DNA of 30,639 nt from Funneliformis mosseae. Its lineage: Eukaryota > Glomeromycota > Glomeromycetes > Glomerales > Glomeraceae. The stretch covers positions 1 through 30,639 of the forward strand of contig CAJVPP010000519.1 in assembly GCA_910592005.1 (NCBI GenBank), in the 5' to 3' direction. The notes below the pieces were generated by a model. That model did not search any database, was not told where the DNA came from, and worked only from the letters and a program-made list of their open reading frames with translations. The translations under genes and the position numbers were made by a program. Shown one piece after another: positions 14,660 through 24,557 of the stretch. Each line of letters opens with the position of its first letter. The stretch's first letter is position 1.

Positions 14660-14765
14660 AGCATTTATTTTATTTTCAAATACTAAAAAATGTGATAGTG
14701 CTTATTTTCAGATATTAAAAAAATAAGATAATACTTATTTTTGGAAAGTGCTTATTTTCGGAGAA
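14660..14765 (+). repeat. Degenerate tandem repeat, TGCTTATTTTC units
   Basis: The unit CTTATTTTC, followed by AAATACTAAAAAA or GATATTAAAAAAA-like sequence, recurs four times with irregular spacing (roughly 30, 30 and 17 bases), the last copies being shortened. It directly precedes the dispersed repeat at 14777, so the two may be parts of one element. Confidence 0.5.
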
Positions 14766-14776
14766 ATACGATATGA

Positions 14777-14940
14777 TAATTATAAATTTTAAAAGTTTAA
14801 AAATACTATTATTAGATATATCATAATATAATAAATTTAAAATTTTATTTTATTTTTTTATAATCATTAAATATCAAAATATTTTAAGTTTTTTAAAATG
14901 TTTTAGAAACAATTTTATATTTATAGTTTAAGAGATAATT
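14777..14940 (+). repeat. Dispersed repeat, copy 1
   Basis: This 164-base segment matches the reverse complement of 30425-30562 along its whole length, apart from one gap of about 26 bases. Shared landmarks in order are AATTTTAAAAGTTTAAAAAT, TTATAATCATTA, ATTTTAA and AGTTTAAGAGATAA. Similarity outside the gap is high by eye. It has no coding capacity. Confidence 0.7.
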
Positions 14941-17598
14941 TTTATATAACATAATTTTTATTATATTATAAATAATCCTAATTTTTATTTATGTTAAATT
15001 GGTTATTTTATGATTACATTGTTAATTATTTTATTAATTATTAAATAATAAATAATTTAAGTATTTTTAATATATCTATTATATTTAAAATACAAAAAAA
15101 AATTTATTACATTTCTTTAAAATTAAAATATATATTTAATTCAAATAAAATTTTTAAAATAATAATATATTTCTTTATAATAATATGTTAGTTTATTATA
15201 TTAAATTAGCAATATCTCTATTAATTTTCTTTTTATAAATTAATACTATTAATGTATAATCTTTTCAGGTTATAACAGTAAGACACAATGTTAGAAGGTT
15301 AATTTTATGTAGTAAAATCTATAGTCTATAAGTTAGATAAAATTTTGTTAAATATATTCAAACCTATAATAAATGTATAATCCATCTATTAAATACTATC
15401 AAATATATTTAATATACTATTAAGTATATTTTTATATATTAAATTAAAAAAATAAATGTTAATTACATTATTAATATAAGATATTATAAATAATTTCAAG
15501 TAAATCAAAAAAAAGTTTATTGATAAATAAACAAATTAAAGATAAAAATACTAAAATAAAGAAAATATAAAAAGATGAATTAATTACAAGTAGGAAAGAA
15601 TAGCCTTATACTATTTTGACAAAAGTAAGTTTGCATATAATTATCACTAAATTGATTAGATTACATCTAGCAAATGATAGTTATCTTTTTCTATTAAATT
15701 TAGTCTTCTATATATACATTTAATATTAAGTCTAATAAATTAAATATATTAACTATATTAATTATATCAACTATATTAAACATATTAACTATATTAAATA
15801 TTTAATATATTAGACATGTTTAATATGTTTGATATTTTTAATATTCAATACTATGTCACATTTGTAAATCATATAATTATTATCTTGTAACAATACTATT
15901 ATATTGAAAAAAATTCTAAAAAAATTATAATAAGTAAATATAAAATTGAATTAAAAAAATTTTTAAATTTAATATTAATATATATAATATATTATAAATT
16001 TATTATATTTTTATTCTTTTAAAAAAAATATATTTATAATATAATAAGTAAAGAATATTTATTTATCTTAAGTATGTGATCATTTGCATTATAACTGAAA
16101 AATTTTTTTAATAAAATAAACTTTTAAATATTAAAAATATTTTTTATATATACTTACAAAATATTAATAAATTAATATTAATAATTTAATTACCTTTGTA
16201 ATAAACAGATATGAATCAATTTTGGTAAAAAATGAGAATAAAATTTATATTAAAATTTAATAAAGTAATTGATAAAATCATTAAATTCAAATCAATAGTT
16301 CTTGAGATATACAGTATTTTATCGATTGCTATTTTTTTTTAATATATTATAAACTAGTATCTCAGTATCAAAATTAAAAAAAAAAGAAAAGTTGATTATA
16401 TGTAAAGTTTTTATATAAGTGTTATATTATAAAGAACAAAATAAATAGATAATCAGAAACCTTTAGATTAAAAAGTTCCTAAAGTTTTTTGATATTTTAC
16501 TTAAAGTAATATTACATTTGTTTTGAATATTAATTTTAATTTAAGTGAATAAAGATTTGTAAGTTTTTTTAAATAGATTATGATATTGCAAATGTTTAAA
16601 TTATAAATTATTATGAAAAAATTAATTAAGAAAATTATAATGATATTTTTAAAATAAATACATATATCTTAGTAATTAGTAATAGATAATATAAATTTAT
16701 TATATATATTATTGATAATTTTAGTTTAAAATTTGTATAAATTTATAGTAAAATAATTAAAATAATTAAATATAATTATTAAATATTAATATTCTAAATA
16801 AAAAATAAATTCAATTAACTAATTTTACTTTAACAATAGTAATACTGTTTAAAATTCTAAAAATTGATTAAAAAAAAAAAAATATTATTAAATCTATAAT
16901 AGAAATTATTAAAACTTAATTAAATTCAATTTGCTTACTTATTTACTATAAATTCCCTTCTGATTATTTTTATGAAAAATTAAACAAAGAACGAAATTAA
17001 AAATTGAAAAAATATTTTTTATTTTATAATAAAAACTATAAATAAAATGTGAATTATATATAAATAAAATAAAACATTTTTAATTATTCTTGGCTAAAGA
17101 TATATTTATCAATTGTTGTTCTTTTAATTAGAAACCATGATGGTTATCTCGGTTTAAAAAATTACAAATTGAAATTATTGAAATGGTTTACCATTTTACC
17201 ATTGGAGAACTGATAATCGGATTATAAAATTGCTTGCTTTCCACGTGATTCAGGCTTAGATGTACGTCTTTTTTTTCGATTACTTATGATACACAAAGCC
17301 CATAAAAATTAAAGATTTAATTAAATAACGTGATTTTTTTTTTTTATGCGCACAGATCAAAATATTTTAACTTCTTTCCACAATTTCTTTTCGTCTAAGC
17401 CTGAATTTAAAAGTTATACACAGCCACTTGGCAAAAAAAAAGAACCATCATTTTCTAAGCCAGTGGCTTTAATGATATACATAATAAAAAAATTTATCCT
17501 TTTATATAATGTTATGAAATTCAATTTAATCAACCATAATTATTTTCTTTCTGTAAAAAAAATAAAAAAAAAAAAATAATAAATTGAGACAAATAAAG

Positions 17599-18592
17599 AT
17601 GGATAGATGTCGCTCATCCATGACATTGGTCAAGCATACGGTGGGAGGAATGATATGTACAGCTGTAGTTATTTTGATTTTCGCGTGTCCAGCCTTAGGT
17701 GAGACAGTAATCTGTTATTTTCGTGATGAATGTTATACAAGATGATAGACATCGTGATAATATATTTTCTTTAGAAACAACAAAAATAATATTGTTCAAA
17801 CAAGCAAGTGGTGAAATAAAGTTAAAGGATCCCATCATCGAGTGCCTGTAAGCAGACATTTAAGTACTTTGTCTGTTATTATATTTTGAAACAGATTTAT
17901 TTATGTATTTTTTTTTATTTAGTTATTTATTTTTGGTGCTTACATTTCCTAGTAAGTTTTAATAAAGGTGTGTTTGAATGTTGGGTATGAGAAACGATTA
18001 ATTCTGATTCTAAATGGTTGATGATGACGATATCTTTAGTTGGATTAATGTTCACGGCGATTAAAGGTCGATGTTGTGATATGAAAGGATTAATGAATCA
18101 TATAAGGGACGAAAAATGGTATATCTCCTGAAATTGATTTTTTTTTTTTCGCGTCGATTTCAAATGTTTCCTTAAAAAATTTTCTTCCTTTCCTTTTTCC
18201 TTTTCCTTTTTCTTTCTTTTTTAGTTGCTTTTCGCTATTAATCCTCATAATAGCAAGTGAGTTCTTCATCCATTTAAATTCTCTTTCTTTTTTATGTTAC
18301 TCCTTCGTAAGAATTCAAATTCATCCTCCTTATGTTAAAAGGCATATATACGCATATGACATCACAAGAATGTCCATCAAATCATACACATGAATCATCG
18401 ATAGCACGTTCAGCATGCCTGATAGGATTAATAAATTTTATAGCGATGTGGACATTTACTATATTGTTATTATTGTTAAGTATAGCTGATTGTCTCGATT
18501 GTTTTCCAAGCAAGAAACAAGATAAAAGCATCGAATCAAAGTTAATTGGATTTTTCCCCCCGGATCGGGATGATGAAATTATATACAAATAA
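17599..18592 (+). CDS. Four-pass membrane protein of unknown function
   Basis: Six exons, 17599-17698, 17775-17847, 17923-17951, 18040-18118, 18225-18256 and 18342-18592, all GT-AG and in phase, giving 187 residues. Predicted membrane segments by hydrophobicity: about 15-34 (GGMICTAVVILIFACPAL), 57-76 (LYLFLVLTFPIGLMFTAI), 93-110 (CCFSLLILIIASIYTHM) and 131-152 (LIGLINFIAMWTFTILLLLL). With a short basic N-terminus and a charged 35-residue C-terminal tail, both ends would face the cytosol. One loop (35-56) is charged; the other (111-130) carries Cys115 and an NHT sequon. The topology resembles MARVEL/tetraspan proteins, but no family motif is recognised. The five introns agree in phase, and the membrane-spanning pattern runs across the splice joins, which argues for a real gene. 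Confidence 0.75.
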
Positions 18593-19027
18593 AGCGAAGA
18601 GGGGTCATCAGCATACATATTAATATAAACATTGTAAATATAAAAGCACGTATATTATTTGATTTATAATATATTTAGCGTAGTTATTTAACTCTATCGA
18701 GTTGTTTTTTTTTTTTTATAAGAAAAAAATTTTGTATGTCGATAGAAACTCCATTTATGGTCATTAAATATTTTTTTATTTTAAATTCCTTTCATTCTTC
18801 ATTACTTCATTTTTAAAAAAAAGGGGGAAAAAAAAATTTTTTTACAATTTACAATCTAATCTACAAGAGGAATGCCCCATTTAACCCGTGTAAAAAAAAA
18901 AAAAAAAAAAAAAATTTCAAAAAAAAAATTTCACAAAAAATTCTACATTATTCTACAAAAAAGTAATACGCGTAGTATTTATCGTACCAACCTACGCCTA
19001 ATCACCCAATTATTATACATTCATTCT
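18593..19027. other. Convergent 3' intergenic region
   Basis: The region between the stop codons of the membrane protein gene (plus) and the kinase-like gene (minus). It contains several homopolymers, including a run of about 22 A near 18892-18914 and T-runs around 18705-18720. No coding sequence is seen. Confidence 0.6.
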
Positions 19028-20793
19028 TTATTCAAACCAAGAAATGTTCGGTAGATTGTCGTATTCTAGTAGGCGAGAAGTGTAAACGGCTTCGGGATGT
19101 ACTTTATAACCATTAAGATTCCACGAGTTCATGGTTGACATCGATGTGGGAGAATTAAAATTGTCCGAATATGAACTTGAAATGCTCGTGTTGATAAGTG
19201 GGGTTGTGAACGGAGTTTGTGGGTAACAGCAGGATGATATCGGAGATCCTGGAGTTGGAGGAGTTGAATATCCACCATCCTTGACGCTAACTGGTGTCGA
19301 ACTACGTGTTCCTCTAAATGCTTCGTCATCGGCTATCATTAAGGATTTCATTTCGGGATCCAACCTCCAATACCATCCCCTTATCATGTTATGTAATTCT
19401 TGAGCAGATGGTCGATTTTCTGGTTTAGAATCCCAACAACTCGTTATTAATTTCTTCACTCTTTGAGGCATGTCTGAAGATGATATTTCTGGTCTATGCC
19501 CTTGACATATCTTTTGCGCTAATTTAAAATCGTGGGGGACGTCAAAATACGGGGGATGTCCCATGAACACTTCATATATGATGAACCCGAATGCGTAAAC
19601 GTCGGCCGACTGTGTAAACTTCTGTCCTCGTAAAACTTCCGGAGCTATATAAGGTAAAACCCCATATACTTTAGGTTTTTCATAAGTTGAATTCCTTCTT
19701 GAAGGTGTTGAGGTGAACGATGAAAAGAAATCTTTTTTTTGTTTTTCGGGAATCAGGTTATCCTCATCGGTGTAATCATCAAGAGGTTCTTCAACGAATT
19801 CAGTCTTTTCGGTAAGGATCTTCCTCGGTACATTCGAAGCGGGCCCATGTAAACCCAAATCACTTATACAACTCCAAGATTTCGGGGTGTAATTTTTCTC
19901 CATTGGAATGATCGTTTGTAAGATATTTCCCGGATGAAAATTTCCGTGAATTAATTTTGCTTGATGAATCTTTCGAAGTCCATCCGAAATTGGAACCAAT
20001 AACTCAATTTTATTTGAGAGTGAAAAGGTAGTAAAATATTTGTTCACATATTGACGAAGGTTACATTTGGCATATTTCATGACCAGCATGTAATTATTCG
20101 TTACGGGATCTTTGGTTATTCCGTATATCCGTATAAGACCACCGGAATGTTCAAACTTTATTTGCGTTCGTAGCTATCAATTTCAAAAGAGAGAGAGAGA
20201 GAAAGAGAGAGGAGAAAGTGTGGTAAGTATTTTAATTTTTTATTAAAAAAAAAAAAAAAAGAAAGAAAGAAAGAAAGAGAAAGAAGAAAATGACGAAAAA
20301 ATTGTTCTCGAAAAAATAAAATAAAATAAAATAAAAAATAAAAACAAAGTTGAAGTACCTTTTGAAGGTATTCGCTGGATATATTTTCAGAAAAGTCGAG
20401 GCTTTTTAGAGCTACTCGACCGTATACTTCTTTTTCGGTACACATGGCGGAATATACATGACCGTAACCACCTTTTGCCAACAGTTTAACATCCTCAAAT
20501 CTTTCATAAGGGATCCATTTCCATGGTTTACGACGTTTTGAGGCTAAACGTTGAGTTTCTTTTATAATCTCATCAATTTCTTTATTTCCCGTCGTCCAAA
20601 TTCCTAATATCGACTTAATTGCTTTCCAAACAGCGCAACAATCCTTTGGATTGTAATGACGGGAATTCGAGGAGTGGTGAAAGGCTGAATTTAACGATGA
20701 TGTACTGCCCGTCGACCGATGTGTTCTACGATGGTTATGACCACATTCATTTCCATGAATTAAAGTATCAAAGTATGATTGCTGGTTTCCCAT
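19028..20793 (-). CDS. Protein kinase-like protein, probable N-myristoylated pseudokinase
   Basis: Two exons, 20793-20359 and 20173-19028, joined in phase (intron 185 bases with a long CT tract before its TAG), giving 526 residues. The start is the ATG at 20793, which yields MGNQQSYF, a classical N-myristoylation signal. Kinase features: Gly loop LAKGGYGHVYSA (about 107-118), ATP-anchoring Lys130 in RVALKSL, DLG with Asp250, APE at 322-324, and the C-lobe DVYAFGFIIYEVFMG. Changes: the catalytic HRD reads His-Gly-Asn (221-223), so the catalytic Asp is Asn, and the alpha-C Glu position appears to be Lys145. The DLG-to-APE segment is about 75 residues, far longer than usual, with acidic and SRRNST-type sequence. 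A Ser/Thr-Pro-rich tail follows (about 420-526). Catalysis is unlikely, while nucleotide binding may persist. It probably acts as a membrane-attached scaffold or regulator. Confidence 0.88.
20188..20290. repeat. GA and GAAA microsatellites in the kinase-like gene intron
   Basis: GAGAGA runs (about 20188-20217) and a GAAA run (about 20260-20285), separated by AT-rich sequence. On the gene's strand the first is a long CT polypyrimidine tract directly before the 3' splice site. Confidence 0.75.
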
Positions 20794-21801
20794 TTTTTTC
20801 AAACGTTTAATGAAACCAGCTAAAATTTTGAAAGAATTCCCCCCTTTTAAGAATTATTTAGAATCACGTGGATTTGTTATGTTATGATGTGCAACATCAA
20901 ATCGGGTTCTTTGTTCTTTAAAAAAAAAAAACGCCTTTTATTTATTTATTTAATCGAAATTTTTCAGTGAACAGATTGATATTTTGTCGAAAGGATGAAA
21001 AAAAAAAATTTTTTCTTTTTCGCTATATTTTTTTCTTTTTTTTACAAGGAAGAAAAAGGAGGAGAAGGCTAAACAAGGTTTAAGAAATAAGAGATTATCC
21101 CATTAAAATATATGCGGAGGAAAAATGTTCCCATAAATTTTAATTCAAAGGTAATTTGATATCATTTAACTATTTAAGGGATTTAGTAAATAAAAATAAT
21201 ATAAAAAAAAAAAAAAAGAAAGATAAAACAGGTTAAATTGTTGTGCCATTTTTGACAAATGTCGCCCTTAATTAAAGTTAAATCGATAACAAAGTTGATC
21301 TTTGATATGACAAAAGGGTTTGACCAATTTCAGTATTTCTTGAATGCGCAAGCCACAATTCCATGCGCGATGCCGCCTTAGCTGCATTTTATTACCTTAT
21401 TTACCATTAGTTAACAATGATTGTCATTGTGTTAGAAACTGCTATCAGAAAATACTGTACTTTAGAAAAAAATTGTCTCTCAATGAAACTTTTTTTTATG
21501 TTTTGTGTTGGAAATTCAAGAAGATTGTTACCTAAACAGCTCTTCAAAATGGGTTAACAATACGGTCACATGCACGCGATAATCAGTGACCGCATTACCG
21601 CCACGTGAGCACGGATGGCATGTTATCGTCATAACTCGATTCAAACAATCTGTCCCCAGTCATGAGGTATGAATTATTTCATTCCCCATTGTTATTCTCA
21701 TTCTACGAACAAAAATGCTTAAACCTCTTAATTTTTTTTTTTTTTAGCGTCGAATTAAAAATGTATTATATAATGCATATTTTTTGATCGAAATGTAAAA
21801 A
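20794..21801. other. Upstream region of the kinase-like gene, no gene seen
   Basis: The sequence next to 20793 must hold the promoter of the minus-strand kinase-like gene. It has A/T homopolymers at 20920-21060 and 21200-21220, and a more GC-balanced part at 21330-21660 with CACGTG at about 21602. No frame is supported as coding. Confidence 0.5.
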
Positions 21802-22080
21802 TTATATACTACTTTGGGCGTCATGAGGGGGTTTAAAACAATGTTCGAATTCATTCGTATTCTTTATGAGACCTTTTCTTTCTCCTGAGAACAATCGATC
21901 CAAAGTAATTATCTCGTAAGGTTCATTTTTCCTCAATTCCGACAACTCCTTTTTTTTTTTTTTTCTTCCAACAAGTTGAGAGGAATAAAAATTAAAGTTT
22001 AGATTGATTGTCGATTTTTGGGATGCCTGCGCCGATCCTTGCTCGTTTATATCATTGATTTGATCTTTATCTATGCTCAT
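21802..22080 (-). CDS. Small hypothetical protein (92 residues)
   Basis: A single open frame from ATG at 22080 to a stop ending at 21802. The composition is protein-like and charged (MSIDKDQINDINEQGSAQ, then NEPYEIITLDRLFSGERKG, ending PPHDAQSSI). It has no signal peptide, membrane segment or known domain. A T-run in the DNA (about 21950-21964) gives five consecutive Lys and could mark slippage. It may be a small gene or a chance ORF; no splice evidence or homology is recognised. Confidence 0.35.
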   Translation of the reverse strand: MSIDKDQINDINEQGSAQASQKSTINLNFNFYSSQLVGRKKKKKELSELRKNEPYEIITLDRLFSGERKGLIKNTNEFEHCFKPPHDAQSSI

Positions 22081-24557
22081 TAAAATGAGCTCATTATACC
22101 TTTTTTTTTTTCTTTTTCTTCGGACATCATGCGATCAATCGAATTAATGGTGGCTTAGTTACCATAATTGAAAGTTAATCACGTGCGTAGATTTAATTAA
22201 ACTTTAATCACCATAGGAATCGAGTTACGTGCGCAAGACTATACCCATTTACACAATAAATGTAAAATCTCTATTCGCCAACTGCAACTTTTTTTGGAAG
22301 GTTTTAGATGGTTCACACGCATGGTGCCTCTCACTGATAAAGAAGGTACGTTTCTATCAATCTCTGCTTCTAAATTCCAAATTAATCATGATTCTATTTC
22401 GATAAAAATCCTAGTTTAAATGCACGCAATACACTTTAGTTTGAACTATCATTTTTTTTCTGCTTTCAATCAGATTTTATTTAAATGATCGATGCATGAA
22501 GAAAAAAAAAATTTTAAGAATGAATCTCCCTTTGGTAACAAAAGAATACAAAAAAGGGCGAGATAAATCCTAAACGTGTTATATGCGTTATCAATTTAAC
22601 TTCTTAAGGCAACGTTCCAACTCATCACGTCCATTAGCTCCTTCATGTGAATTATTTCCGCGTGGAGTTTGACCATAAAATTTCTCGTTTTCTCTCTCGA
22701 TTTATTATTGTTTGCTGGTGCGATTTTCAACTTTATCGAGCCAATGAATTTTACGCGTCGAAAAAAAAAAAAAAGTTACCTCGTCGATTAAAACCCTCCC
22801 GTGTCGTACAACGTAAAGTCGTGTATCAAAACTAAAAAAAAAAAAATTTTTAATACATGAATTTTTTTTTAAAAATAAAAAGATAAAAAGAAAATAATCA
22901 TAATAATAATTACTGCTTGAAACGAGGGGACGCATAACCTTAATTAGTCAATATTAAGAAGGGGTAAAGTGCCGTATCCATGTCCCTTCGGCACAATTAT
23001 TTATTATAAATATTATTATCCTTACGGTTTGCTGCGCCACATTAGAAGTATTAGCTCGGAATCGTTTATTAATCATTCTATTCTGATCAAGTGCGCATGA
23101 ATAGTCTACGTTTTTTTTTTCTTATGGGGGTTCGTTTTTGATAAATTTATTGGCTTGCACAACATTTTTGTTATGCCAAAAATATTTTTCGAGTGAAACT
23201 CGAGATGTAGGTATAAATAAATAGTTTGGACGACTAGAATTCATGCATGATGTTTTATCCCGATATTAACTAACTATACACGAATCGATAAGTATTAAAG
23301 GCAAGTCATAAATGCACCCCTTGGGAGACGTGCATTTACAGAAATGTAGGTTGCATGTGACACAGCTCAAACAACACGAGCAAGCCAATGTAATCGACAT
23401 GGGCTTACGAACGATTTTATTGGCTGAGGATTTGACGACTACCGTTAAATGTACTGATTTATAGCAGGAGTGCACGCATTGAATGAGAATACCTTTGCGC
23501 GTTCGTAATGGATCCAGCATTGTACGTCGGGAAGGGTTGACCGGTAATTAAAGTGAAGTCAGAAAAGTTCCTCTCGAAAAAACGAGCTGATAGAATTCAC
23601 ACAAGGTTTCGACACTTCACGGTAGGGTTGAAACTTAATCAAATATGAACCTTTATCGAATTTCAATTCTTTATTGTTGATGAGATTGAAAATTTTATTT
23701 TATTTTTTTTTTTTGACCTCTGCTAATTCCGTCTTGGTTCTCTTAACCATCTGCGGGCACCGTCGCATGCAATTTCATAATTACAATACGAGAGCTCATG
23801 ATTCTGGAAATGGGCAATCTCGCGGCTTATTCATACCACCATTCCTTTGTTATCGAACATCATATTCAACAAAGAATTGTTTCTAGATATCATATAATTT
23901 ATTTATTACAGGATTAAATCGCTTTGCATGATAAAAAATTTACCTATATAACTGAAAAAAGTACCGCAAGTTTTTTTAATACTCACTTTCATTATTGAAG
24001 TTGATGTGCATAAAAAATAAAGGCTAAAAATGAAACGGATGATAATACGTGAAGAAATGATATCTTTGTAAATCACGGATTATTGGTATCGAAGCAGATT
24101 CGAATGGGAGTAACGCACGGTTCTTATCATGATTGGGAACGTATTTCGAACGACTGTACAAGTTTCAAGGAGGCGTAGAAACGTTTTCTTCTTTGAGTCG
24201 TAAAGTGTCTTTTCTCTGCCTCCGACATTTGAGAATGCCTTCTGATCAATTTTCGTGCGTTAAATTTGAACGCGCGTGAGCTCCGTTTTATTTTGTCACG
24301 ATTTACCTACCGTATATTAGGTGTGAGACATATTCATCTTGATCCAAGCAAATTTTTTTTTGATTTGAATCATAGAAATAACTTTTCTGTTTTTTTAAAA
24401 AAAAAAGATAAAAAGATTATTATAGCCTTTTGTTCATTTAATAATGATTTTCAGAATTGATAGGCAAACTTAATTACCCAATAAAGACTTGAACCATTTT
24501 TTGAACCTTATAAATGGGGTTTTAAGGGTTTCAATTAATTCCCAAATCGGTTGAGAA
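22081..24557. other. GC-richer intergenic region with unresolved short ORFs
   Basis: About 2.5 kb with a less AT-biased composition than the rest of the non-coding sequence. Short coding-like stretches occur on both strands (for example plus 22217-22345, minus 23266-23520 and minus near 24140-24300), but they do not chain into one gene by consistent splice phases and none shows a known domain. The last 300 bases should contain the promoter of the Sel1 gene. Confidence 0.45.
22217..22345 (+). other. Exon-like open segment of unknown identity
   Basis: A 129-base stretch lies between an ATAG acceptor and a GTACGT donor and reads 42 codons with no low-complexity (starting IELRAQDYTHLHNKCKIS, then LQLFLEGFRWF). 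The donor phase fits an acceptor at 22471-22473 that would add Asp-Phe-Ile and a stop (22474-22484). No matching upstream exon with a start codon was found, so the start of any gene is open. The sequence is not recognised. Confidence 0.3.

Larger units (their letters stand above)
13507..17598. other. Extremely AT-rich, repeat-laden intergenic block
   Basis: About 4.1 kb with almost no G or C between HEN1 and the membrane protein gene. No frame shows coding character. It contains an 11-base inverted repeat (14301-14311 with 14332-14342), degenerate tandem TGCTTATTTTC units (about 14660-14765), a dispersed repeat copy (14777-14940), GATGGT triplet-like repeats near 14534-14552, and decayed 10-base ACTATATTAA-like units around 15740-15800. 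The last 500 bases (17100-17598) have a more ordinary composition and probably carry the promoter of the next gene, including CCACGTG at about 17242. Confidence 0.6.

Noticed and set aside
18382..18618. 78-codon minus-strand ORF opposite the membrane protein's last exon
   Set aside because: The plus-strand frame is supported by five splice joins; this one has no support.
19129..19329. 66-codon minus-strand ORF inside the kinase-like gene
   Set aside because: It is an alternative frame of the Ser/Thr-Pro-rich tail.
22589..22857. A spliced minus-strand reading with an acceptor after a T12 run and a GTAACT donor
   Set aside because: Several mutually exclusive frames could be chained and no start exon fitted in phase, so it is no better than chance in a region of few stops.
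24140..24300. A 54-codon minus-strand ORF and an overlapping plus-strand ORF
   Set aside because: Both strands are open over the same bases, and neither has a recognisable domain or splice context.
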